From Deltaproteobacteria bacterium (lineage in GTDB: Bacteria > Myxococcota_C > UBA6777), in NCBI GenBank assembly GCA_006226375.1, contig SBHC01000040.1, positions 310,001 through 374,000 of the forward strand: a stretch of 64,000 nucleotides of DNA, in the 5' to 3' direction. Shown piece by piece: positions 26,448-33,265 of the stretch (position 1 is its first letter; each line of letters starts with the position of its first letter). The notes under the pieces are model-generated. The model saw nothing but the letters and a program-made list of their open reading frames with translations, was not told the DNA's origin and ran no database searches. Both the position numbers and the translations under genes were made by a program.

Positions 26448-28160
26448 ATGAAGATCAAAGGTGATGCACCGCAGTTGCCGCTGACTTCGACAGTCCAACA
26501 ACAAGGTCCAACCCAGACCGCTGTTGTGACGACCCAACAGACCGTGACAACGTTGAACGAAGCGCAAGCCAACCCAGCCTGGCAGACCTTGACCCAGCAG
26601 CCCTCGTTGGCTCCTTCCACTGAGGCTCCAACCGCTGGCCAATCCGCCCTTCGTTCCCAAATGCAACTGGCTGGTGGTCAGGCTCTCCAAAGCAACCTGA
26701 TTGCCCACGACGCTTTGGCCCAACGTCTTGGTGTTGACCCCTCCCGCCTTCAGGCAACTGCTTCTGCTGTGGCGTTGAACCAGCAGCTGGCCATCGCTAC
26801 CGGCAGCAACTTGCAAGCGGCTCCTTTGGCTACCAAAGGCAACCTCGGTGGCTCCACAACTTCTGCTGTGCGAACCGAAGCCAAGGCTGCGTTTGAAGCT
26901 GTAGTTGAGCAAAGCTTCATGACCTTCGACACCAAATCCGACAACATGGCTCGCGAGCTGTCCAAGAACGGCGCACAACTCGACGCTCTCTCCGTCTCCG
27001 AGAAAGCTCGTCTGATCGACATCATGGGCAGCGGTGCTGTGGGTAACAGCGACCAGGACGGCATCCTTCGTGTGTTGTCTGCAGCGGACAGCCCTGCTGA
27101 GTTCAACCAGCTTGTGCAACTGGCTGGTGGCGCTGAAAAGCTTGAAGGTATGATGAGCGGAAGCAACGACAACGAGTTCCGCTTCCTCGTGGACAAGCAC
27201 GCGACTGGCACCATGACCAAGGACCACCCCTTGCGCAATGAAGCCCGTAGCACCTTTGAAACCATCCTCCGCAAGAGCCACGACTCGTGGGACACCCAAG
27301 CGGACAACATGGTTCGTGAGTTCTCTCGCAACCCCCGCATGATGGAAGCCCTCACCCCCCTCGAAAAGGGTAAGCTTATCCAGATCCTGGGTTCGGGCGT
27401 CTCCGGTGAAGGTGACGAAGAAAGCATCATCCGCGTGCTCAAAAGCTCCGACAACGCTCACGACTTCTGGAGCACTGTCCAGTCGGCTGGTGGTGCAGAG
27501 TTCATCAACAGCCACGTGGATTGGAAAGAACAAGGTCAGTTTGACTACCTGATTGACAAGTTCCGTCGCAATCCCGGCACTCCCAACCCTGCGACTGCAG
27601 CTCGCCCCACGGGCGTTCCTGCTACCACCGCTCCGGCGGGTGGCGTGATGGCTCCTACCACTCCGATGGTTCCCGGCATGGGAATGGGCTCGATGATGGG
27701 CGCGCCCGGAATGTACGCTCCGGACCTCGTCAACCCCTGGAGTGTTTCCCCTGTCATTAACTACGATGCTCTCTACGGCAACAACACCATGCCCGCTTAC
27801 AACACGGGTATGGTCACCGGGATGGGCCAACCCCATGACCTCGGTATCGGCCGTGCTCTCAAGGGTATCGTGGGTGGCTTGTTCCGCTCCATCGTCAACA
27901 CCGTGTCCAGCGTCGTTCGTATGGCTGTCAATGTCGGTATCAACGCGGGCATCGGCTTCCTGATGGGCGGACCCGCTGGCGCTGCAATGGGCGCTGCTCG
28001 TGGCTTGATGGGCTCGATGAGCGGTATGCTCAACAACATGGGAATGTACGGTGCGGCTTCCATGCTCCCGATGCTGTTCTCCACCATGATGGGCATGTCT
28101 GGCCCGATGATGGGAATGGGCGGAATGGGTGGTATGGGCATGATGATGGGTATGTTCTAA
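26448..28160 (+). CDS. Unknown protein with duplicated domain and Met/Gly-rich tail
   Basis: I do not recognise this 570-residue protein. Residues 1-140 are Gln/Thr/Ala-rich. Two copies of a roughly 109-residue unit follow (about 142-250 and 263-371); aligned landmarks are TEAKAAFEAVVEQS/NEARSTFETILRKS, DNMARELSKN/DNMVREFSRN, IMGSGAVG/ILGSGVSG, GILRVLSAADS/SIIRVLKSSDN and FRFLVDK/FDYLIDK. After a Pro/Thr/Ala linker the C-terminal 170 residues are hydrophobic, with a Gly-zipper-like GIGFLMGGPAGAAMGAARG and a closing run rich in Met and Gly. No signal peptide or lipobox is seen. The strong promoter suggests an abundant protein. Membrane insertion, metal (Cu/Ag) binding by Met, or self-assembly are possible. 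Confidence 0.8.
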   Translation: MKIKGDAPQLPLTSTVQQQGPTQTAVVTTQQTVTTLNEAQANPAWQTLTQQPSLAPSTEAPTAGQSALRSQMQLAGGQALQSNLIAHDALAQRLGVDPSRLQATASAVALNQQLAIATGSNLQAAPLATKGNLGGSTTSAVRTEAKAAFEAVVEQSFMTFDTKSDNMARELSKNGAQLDALSVSEKARLIDIMGSGAVGNSDQDGILRVLSAADSPAEFNQLVQLAGGAEKLEGMMSGSNDNEFRFLVDKHATGTMTKDHPLRNEARSTFETILRKSHDSWDTQADNMVREFSRNPRMMEALTPLEKGKLIQILGSGVSGEGDEESIIRVLKSSDNAHDFWSTVQSAGGAEFINSHVDWKEQGQFDYLIDKFRRNPGTPNPATAARPTGVPATTAPAGGVMAPTTPMVPGMGMGSMMGAPGMYAPDLVNPWSVSPVINYDALYGNNTMPAYNTGMVTGMGQPHDLGIGRALKGIVGGLFRSIVNTVSSVVRMAVNVGINAGIGFLMGGPAGAAMGAARGLMGSMSGMLNNMGMYGAASMLPMLFSTMMGMSGPMMGMGGMGGMGMMMGMF

Positions 28161-28190
28161 ACCATCCCCCGTTCCGGCTTGAAGCTTTGT

Positions 28191-28227
28191 GCCGCAGTGA
28201 GGTGTGTCCTTGCTGCGGCTTCTTTCT
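28191..28227 (+). terminator. Probable terminator after the Met-rich protein gene
   Basis: GCCGCAG (28191-28197) pairs with CTGCGGC (28213-28219) across a 15-nt loop and is followed by TTCTTTCT. The T tract is interrupted, so termination may be partial and some transcript may continue into the TPR gene. Confidence 0.5.
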
Positions 28228-28278
28228 ATGGTCTCCTTCTCTTCCCCTAACATTTGCCAGACAGTAGGTGCGTGTTCC

Positions 28279-29445
28279 ATGCCGATCACCGAACAGATGA
28301 AAGAGTTGTTGGTTGCAGGTCAACTCAAAGAAGTTGAGCCTTTGCTGCGAAGTTATGCTGAGCAACACGAAGACGACCGCGAAGTTCGAACAACCTGGGC
28401 CCGAGTACTCTTGGGCCTTCGTCAGTTGGACGAAGCCCAAGGCTTGGTGGAAGCTCTCATCTCTGAGGCTCCTAACGACCCTGATTCCCTCGGCTTGCGT
28501 GCTTTGGAGCACGAGATGCACGGTCGTCTGGAAGAAGCCAAGGCGGATTACGAAGCCTCTCTGGCCCTCGACAGCGAGCAATCCAACGTCCTCTACAACC
28601 TGGGTCGCTTGCTGGTGACCTCCGTTGACTTCGATGACGCTGTGGCTCAAAAAGCCGAGGAGTACCTCAAGAAAGCGCTGAAGCTGACCCCTGACCATTT
28701 TCAGGCGTCGTTTCAGTTGGCTGCGTTGTACACTCGATTGAATCGACCTGAGGAAGCTGTGGAGGCTTGCGCTGAAACCATTGAGCGCAACCCCATGCAC
28801 ATTCCTTCGTACCTGTTTTTGGGTGAGATCTTTACGTTGTTGGGTCAAACGGGTGACGTGATTGAGCTGTACAAGGCAGGGCTTCGTGTGAACCCTCTCG
28901 CCCATGCCTTCCGCGACGAACTGATTCGTTTGTATCGTGTGGAGGAGCGCTTTGAGGCTGCCTTTGAAGTGGCCATGGAACAGGCTGATATGCGCGGCGC
29001 CTGTGAAGACTTTATGCAGATGGGTGAGTTGTCCTTAATTCTGGGACAAACCCAATCGGCCGAAGTTTCCTATGTGAAAGCTGAAGATGTAAGCCCCAAA
29101 GACTGGCGACCTTCTTACAACCTGGGTGAACTTTACCGCGGCCTGGGTCTCACCGAACAGGCACACGAAGCATACACCCGTTCCTTGTCTCTTGCTGAAA
29201 CTGCCGAAGCTTCCAACGGTTTGGGCTTGTTGTCGCAAGAAAAGGAGGACGGCATGGAAGAGGCGATCTCCCGCTTCCAAGCCGCGCTGGCGATTGTTCC
29301 TGACTCCCCCGTCTACTTGAACAATCTGGCTTTGGCGCTCGACAAGGCCGGTCGAAAGGAAGACATCGCCGATACTCTCCAACGAGTTGGGCCTCTCTTT
29401 CCCCCAGACGACCCGACACTGGCCAACGTCAAGGCGATGCTCTAA
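28279..29445 (+). CDS. Tetratricopeptide repeat protein
   Basis: The 388-residue product is built almost wholly of TPR helices, with repeat signatures such as DEAQGLVEALISEAPNDPD, SNVLYNLGRLL, EEAVEACAETIERNP, PSYNLGELYRGLGLTEQAHE and SPVYLNNLALALDKAGR, about nine units. TPR arrays are protein-protein scaffolds. No signal peptide or catalytic domain is seen, so it is predicted cytosolic. Start 28279 (MPITEQMKELL) follows AGTAGGTG. It may be partly co-transcribed with the preceding gene and is convergent with mtnD. Confidence 0.9.
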   Translation: MPITEQMKELLVAGQLKEVEPLLRSYAEQHEDDREVRTTWARVLLGLRQLDEAQGLVEALISEAPNDPDSLGLRALEHEMHGRLEEAKADYEASLALDSEQSNVLYNLGRLLVTSVDFDDAVAQKAEEYLKKALKLTPDHFQASFQLAALYTRLNRPEEAVEACAETIERNPMHIPSYLFLGEIFTLLGQTGDVIELYKAGLRVNPLAHAFRDELIRLYRVEERFEAAFEVAMEQADMRGACEDFMQMGELSLILGQTQSAEVSYVKAEDVSPKDWRPSYNLGELYRGLGLTEQAHEAYTRSLSLAETAEASNGLGLLSQEKEDGMEEAISRFQAALAIVPDSPVYLNNLALALDKAGRKEDIADTLQRVGPLFPPDDPTLANVKAML

Positions 29446-29478
29446 GCGCTCACCTTACCCTCACAAGACGAATTTTCT

Positions 29479-30036
29479 CTACACTGCAGGTGGAATGAAA
29501 GCAGGTCCGAAGCAAAGCGGCATGTGAATTTGCTCGGCTTCGCTCTGGGTGTAGTGCGGCGTCCATCCTGCTTTTTCCTGGAACAGACGGATCGCGCGGA
29601 TGGTTCGGTCTTCGCACAGGTCAAACCAGTGGTGTGTACCTTCCGGGACGTTGATCATGTCGCCTTTGACCACTTCGATGCTGAAGATGGGTCCGTTCTC
29701 AGGGTTGATATGGAACAGCCCACGTCCATGGACAATGAAACGGACTTCATCCTCGCTGTGCCAGTGCTCCCTGTTGAACTTGTTGAGCATGTCTTGAAGG
29801 CCAGGAACTTCGGAGGTAATGTTGATGACGTCAGCCGTTACATAACCTCCCTCTTTCATCAGCTTCTGGATGGGTTCTTGGTAGGCTTCCAAGATCTCTT
29901 CGTTGGTGGCGTCTGGACCCAGATTGTCAGAGCCTTCAAAGCGACGGAACCAGATTCCAAACTGCTCCAAAAACTTTGATATCTCTTGGGGGTCTTCCAA
30001 GGTTTCTTTGGTGTCGCGTATCGTAATCAGAGCCAT
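29479..30036 (-). CDS. mtnD: Acireductone dioxygenase
   Basis: MtnD is a cupin metalloenzyme of the methionine salvage pathway that splits acireductone to the 2-oxo acid precursor of methionine (Fe form) or off-pathway products (Ni form). The 185-residue product has the metal-binding motif REHWHSEDEVRFIV (two His and a Glu) and the fourth ligand His in PEGTHHWFDL, at the family's usual length. No other methionine salvage gene is nearby. It has its own promoter (30144-30115) and an AGGGAG ribosome site. Confidence 0.93.
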   Translation of the reverse strand: MALITIRDTKETLEDPQEISKFLEQFGIWFRRFEGSDNLGPDATNEEILEAYQEPIQKLMKEGGYVTADVINITSEVPGLQDMLNKFNREHWHSEDEVRFIVHGRGLFHINPENGPIFSIEVVKGDMINVPEGTHHWFDLCEDRTIRAIRLFQEKAGWTPHYTQSEAEQIHMPLCFGPAFIPPAV

Positions 30037-30114
30037 ATCCAGTCTCCCTGCGTTTTCTTCTTGTCATTGCATTTTGATGTTGGCAGGGTGATTGTTCCCC
30101 TCCCAACCTGCTTT

Positions 30115-30144
30115 GTTGTACCGAGACGGATGATACACTGTCAA
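30115..30144 (-). promoter_or_regulatory. Promoter of mtnD
   Basis: On the minus strand TTGACA (30144-30139) is followed after 18 bp by TACAAC (30120-30115), about 80 bp before the mtnD start. Confidence 0.55.
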
Positions 30145-30185
30145 GACAACTACCTGCTACTACATAGGCAACTCACGAGCGGAGT

Positions 30186-30214
30186 ATGACGTCACGTTCC
30201 TTTTGGTGTATACC
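30186..30214 (+). promoter_or_regulatory. Possible promoter of the 30264 membrane protein gene
   Basis: ATGACG (30186-30191), 17 bp, then TATACC (30209-30214). Each box matches about four of six consensus bases. It is divergent from the mtnD promoter. Confidence 0.35.
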
Positions 30215-30263
30215 CTGTTCTCCACATGGCACATGTACGATTGTTCTAGGATGAGCGTATATC

Positions 30264-31196
30264 ATGGAAAGAGATTCTTCCCCCACATCGAGGAGACGGT
30301 TTGTGAACCCTTGGACCTTTCAGCGGCTTGTACAAATGGGACTGCCGTTCTTGTTGTTTCTAGGACTTTGGAGCTACTCTTCCCAGGCTGAGGCCAAACC
30401 CTACCAGCGTTTTCGAGTGCAGCATGCTCTTCCAGGTGTTGCTTCAATTGAGCAAGCGTCTGCGCAACACTCTCAGAGTCGGCATCGTGACTCGTTTGCG
30501 CCTGGTACCAAGGGTACAATGGCACCTTTGCCCTTGTCCTACATGGGTTGGTGGGCCAAGGAAGGTCAGTCCACCCGGCTCGCTCAAATTGACCCCAAGA
30601 CGGGGCTTCCTCCTCCGGTTTCGGAATCTTCTGTTCCCCCTGTAGAGTGGCCTCTTGTTTTGTTGCAAGGCTTTTCTGCTGTCGTCGTGGGTGCGTTTGG
30701 TAGCTTTATGGTGCAGGCATTGATTGACCTTGCGCTGGCTCCCACCATTCAAACAACCGCAGATATTGAGACGTCAGGCTTAGTTAGCAATATCTCGACG
30801 CTGTTAATTATGCCCTGGGTGATAGGCGCGACGGTTTATGGCCTGGGCCAATTAAGTAACAACTACACTGCAAGTTTTTGGTGGGCTCTGGCTGGGGCGT
30901 ATGTGGGACAAGGTGTCGCTTTTGGAGTTGGACTTTTGCTCAATTATCTCGATACATCCGAAAAGAAGAACACATCCCGGTTGGTTCGCTTTCTCTTGGA
31001 CGGCTTGCTGATCGGTGTGGGTTCGGTCCTGATGTACACGCTGTTTCGCCGGTCCAAAGGGACATTCCAGCAAATAGGCACGCTCATGCGTTACCAAGAT
31101 GGAAAGGTCGCATGGGGGCTTCCCATTCCCCTTGTCACGCAGCCTCAACCGAACGAGACGCTTGTCACTGTTCCCATTCTTGCTGGGCAGTTCTAG
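30264..31196 (+). CDS. Exported or membrane protein of unknown function
   Basis: I do not recognise this 310-residue protein. A hydrophobic N-terminal segment (about 25-42, MGLPFLLFLGLWSYSSQAEA) looks like a signal peptide with a possible cleavage after AEA. It is followed by a soluble stretch to about 120 and then four to five predicted membrane helices: about 130-155, 175-198, 205-228 and 244-262. The C-terminal 45 residues are polar. The topology suggests an inner-membrane protein with an N-terminal periplasmic region. A possible AGGATGAG site precedes the start. It is convergent with the gene at 31248. Confidence 0.7.
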   Translation: MERDSSPTSRRRFVNPWTFQRLVQMGLPFLLFLGLWSYSSQAEAKPYQRFRVQHALPGVASIEQASAQHSQSRHRDSFAPGTKGTMAPLPLSYMGWWAKEGQSTRLAQIDPKTGLPPPVSESSVPPVEWPLVLLQGFSAVVVGAFGSFMVQALIDLALAPTIQTTADIETSGLVSNISTLLIMPWVIGATVYGLGQLSNNYTASFWWALAGAYVGQGVAFGVGLLLNYLDTSEKKNTSRLVRFLLDGLLIGVGSVLMYTLFRRSKGTFQQIGTLMRYQDGKVAWGLPIPLVTQPQPNETLVTVPILAGQF

Positions 31197-31247
31197 TCGG
31201 TTTGCGGTGAATCTTTGGGACGTTGAAGGGGGAGGACGAGGGGGTTC

Positions 31248-31853
31248 TTACCTGGATTTGGGCTTGGTTTTGATGATGATCTTGCTCGGACCAATCTTCA
31301 CCGAGGAGAGATCTTTGATGCGGGATTGGGCGAACTGGATTCCCGCTTTCTGTTGGGGGTATTTGGAAGCAAGAGTGAGATAGATCTGCCAAGCGGCGAT
31401 GGCGGCTGGGCGTTTCTGCTGAAGTTCGTAGCAAAAGGCCACGTTGTAGAGGGCCGTGAACTTCTCGTAGCTTTCGGTCTTTTCCTTAAATCCGTTGGCG
31501 GCCAACTGGAAAAAGCGAATGGCTTGCTTGTACTGCTTGTTGAGTTTGTACATGGTGCCATAGAGAGCAAAGAGTCGCGCCGAGTTGGGACGAAGCCTTT
31601 GAGCGGCTTGAATCAGCGTGTAGCTGCCGTTGATATCGCGCTGCATCAGCTTTTGGGTTGCGCGTTCGTACAGGTCCAGGAAACGTTTGTCGAGAAGCTC
31701 ATTTTTCTTAACAGCTTCAACGTCAAGGCCATCCTTCAGTTTTACGATCGGAGCAGGCTTGGCTTTGGCTGGAGGCGCGGGCGCGGCCATCAACGCTGAG
31801 GGAGCCCATGCAAAGATGCTGAGGGAAAGCAACAAGGCAACAGTGCGGTTCAT
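31248..31853 (-). CDS. Exported TPR-like protein
   Basis: The 201-residue product begins with a clear signal peptide (MNRTVALLLSLSIFAWAPSA) with probable cleavage near MAA-AP. An Ala/Pro/Lys spacer and helical TPR-like repeats follow (YERATQKLMQRDINGSYTLI, LYGTMYKLNKQYKQAIRFFQ, YNVAFCYELQQKRPAAI). It starts 4 nt after the FAD-subunit gene of the xanthine-dehydrogenase-like operon and has its ribosome site AAGGAG inside that gene's last codons, so it is the fourth gene of that transcript. A functional link to the oxidoreductase is not evident, since that complex is expected in the cytoplasm. Confidence 0.75.
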   Translation of the reverse strand: MNRTVALLLSLSIFAWAPSALMAAPAPPAKAKPAPIVKLKDGLDVEAVKKNELLDKRFLDLYERATQKLMQRDINGSYTLIQAAQRLRPNSARLFALYGTMYKLNKQYKQAIRFFQLAANGFKEKTESYEKFTALYNVAFCYELQQKRPAAIAAWQIYLTLASKYPQQKAGIQFAQSRIKDLSSVKIGPSKIIIKTKPKSR

Positions 31854-31857
31854 AAGA

Positions 31858-32784
31858 TCACGTACTCCTTTCTTCAGAGGCGCCATCATTGTACTCATTT
31901 TCTGATGTAGAGAAAGGGCCTTGCAGGGGTAAAATCAACTCACGGATCCCTTTTCTGGCGAGAACACCCACGCACCATTTGCGGTACCGTGCGTTGGAGA
32001 CGTCGTCAGAGGCGGGGCGGGCGGCTCGTCGGATCTCGTTCACCGCTCGTTCCAGTAACGGATAGTAGTCAACAGGCTGTCCTTCGAGTAACCCTTCTGC
32101 TGCTGTCACCCGAAAGGTAACGGGACCCACGGCTCCTACCGCAATCCGAACTTGATTGAAGTTGTGTGCTTCAAAGGTTGCGGCCAGGGCTACCGAGACT
32201 TTGGCTGGGCTGCGGATCCCTTGGGAACGTTGCTTGAGAAACACGCTGCTGCGGAGGGTTTTGGGGATCAGGATTGTGTGCACAATCTCTTTGTCGTTCA
32301 AGATGTTGGTGTCAGTCTCACAGAAGAAGTCTTCGCAGTCGAAGGTGCGCTCGTCACGACCGTTGCTGCAAACGATTTGGGCGTCCAGTGCGAAAAGAGC
32401 TGGAATCACATCCGCTTCGGAGCCCCCTTGTGAAACAAGCCCTCCAAGGGTGCATCGGTTTCGAAGTTGCCACGACCCGTACTGTTGGGCGGCCTGTCGA
32501 AGGGCCTCAGCGTACTGTTCAAGCAGAGGATCTTGGGCCATTTGGGTGCATGTGGTGGTGGCGCCTATGCGGAGAAATTGGTCGTCTTCTGTAATGCCCT
32601 GAAGATCGGGTATCCGCATCAGGTCGATCCACACAGCTGGTTCTTCGCGTTGTGTGGAATGCAGACTTCGCAGCAGCTCTGTTCCACCCCCAAGGTAGAC
32701 TGGGGGCGAAGACAACGATTGCACCAGATGGTGAAACTCCTCCATTGAGATCGGCGCGTGGTAGCGTTCGATATTAGGAGGCAT
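31858..32784 (-). CDS. Xanthine dehydrogenase-type FAD-binding subunit
   Basis: The 308-residue product matches the medium (FAD) subunit of the xanthine dehydrogenase/CO dehydrogenase family. It has PVYLGGGTELLRSL as the first flavin-binding loop, LRIGATTTCTQMA, RNRCTLGGLVSQGGSEADVIPAL as the second, and a CO_deh_flav_C-like end (KVSVALAATFE). It would pass electrons from the 2Fe-2S subunit to NAD or another acceptor. Start 32784 overlaps the end of the iron-sulfur gene by 11 nt and has GGAG at good spacing. Confidence 0.88.
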   Translation of the reverse strand: MPPNIERYHAPISMEEFHHLVQSLSSPPVYLGGGTELLRSLHSTQREEPAVWIDLMRIPDLQGITEDDQFLRIGATTTCTQMAQDPLLEQYAEALRQAAQQYGSWQLRNRCTLGGLVSQGGSEADVIPALFALDAQIVCSNGRDERTFDCEDFFCETDTNILNDKEIVHTILIPKTLRSSVFLKQRSQGIRSPAKVSVALAATFEAHNFNQVRIAVGAVGPVTFRVTAAEGLLEGQPVDYYPLLERAVNEIRRAARPASDDVSNARYRKWCVGVLARKGIRELILPLQGPFSTSENEYNDGASEERST

Positions 32785-33265
32785 GGTTTGACTCCATGTC
32801 TTTGCCTGCGTATTTGATGGCTTTTTGCCACTGAGGATAGACGCCACAGGCGCAAGCATGGCTCTCCAAAAGCCGTTGGATTTGCTGGGGAGAGGGGGCG
32901 TTTGTTTCTTCGAGCATGGCGATTGTGGAGAGAATCATGCCCGCGGTGCAATACCCACATTGAACAGCGTCGCATTTGATAAAGGCGCGTTGCACAGGGT
33001 GGAGTCCAAGTTCAGCGTCCTGGATTCCTTCAATGGTGGTGACATGACATTGGTTGGCCTGGGCCGCAAGCAACATACACGCGTTCACCGGCTGACCGTT
33101 GAGAAGGACCGTACAAGCTCCACATTCACCTGTGTCACAGCCATCTTTTGCGCTCGTAAGCTGCAGTCGATGCCGCAAGAGTTCTAGCAGCGTTTCAGAG
33201 AAAGGGACCCGCAAGGTCAGGGGCTCATTGTTGATCGTCAGTTGGAGTTCAAGCAAATGATTCAT
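32774..33265 (-). CDS. Xanthine dehydrogenase-type 2Fe-2S subunit
   Basis: The 163-residue product carries two [2Fe-2S] sites typical of the family small subunit. The plant-ferredoxin-type set is C43, C48, C51 and C63 (GCDTGECGACTVLLNGQPVN). The second set is C103, C106, C138 and C140 (CGYC and CAC; the usual CRC is changed to CAC). It overlaps the molybdenum-subunit gene by 4 nt (ATGA). This is the intact electron-transfer part of the complex, in contrast to the altered catalytic subunit. Confidence 0.93.
   Translation of the reverse strand: MNHLLELQLTINNEPLTLRVPFSETLLELLRHRLQLTSAKDGCDTGECGACTVLLNGQPVNACMLLAAQANQCHVTTIEGIQDAELGLHPVQRAFIKCDAVQCGYCTAGMILSTIAMLEETNAPSPQQIQRLLESHACACGVYPQWQKAIKYAGKDMESNHAS

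Noticed and set aside
26376-28289. A 637-codon open frame on the minus strand, rich in His, Ser and Gly
   Set aside because: It is fully antisense to the Met-rich protein gene, which has a strong promoter, ribosome site and internal domain duplication. The antisense composition is a mirror of its codon bias.
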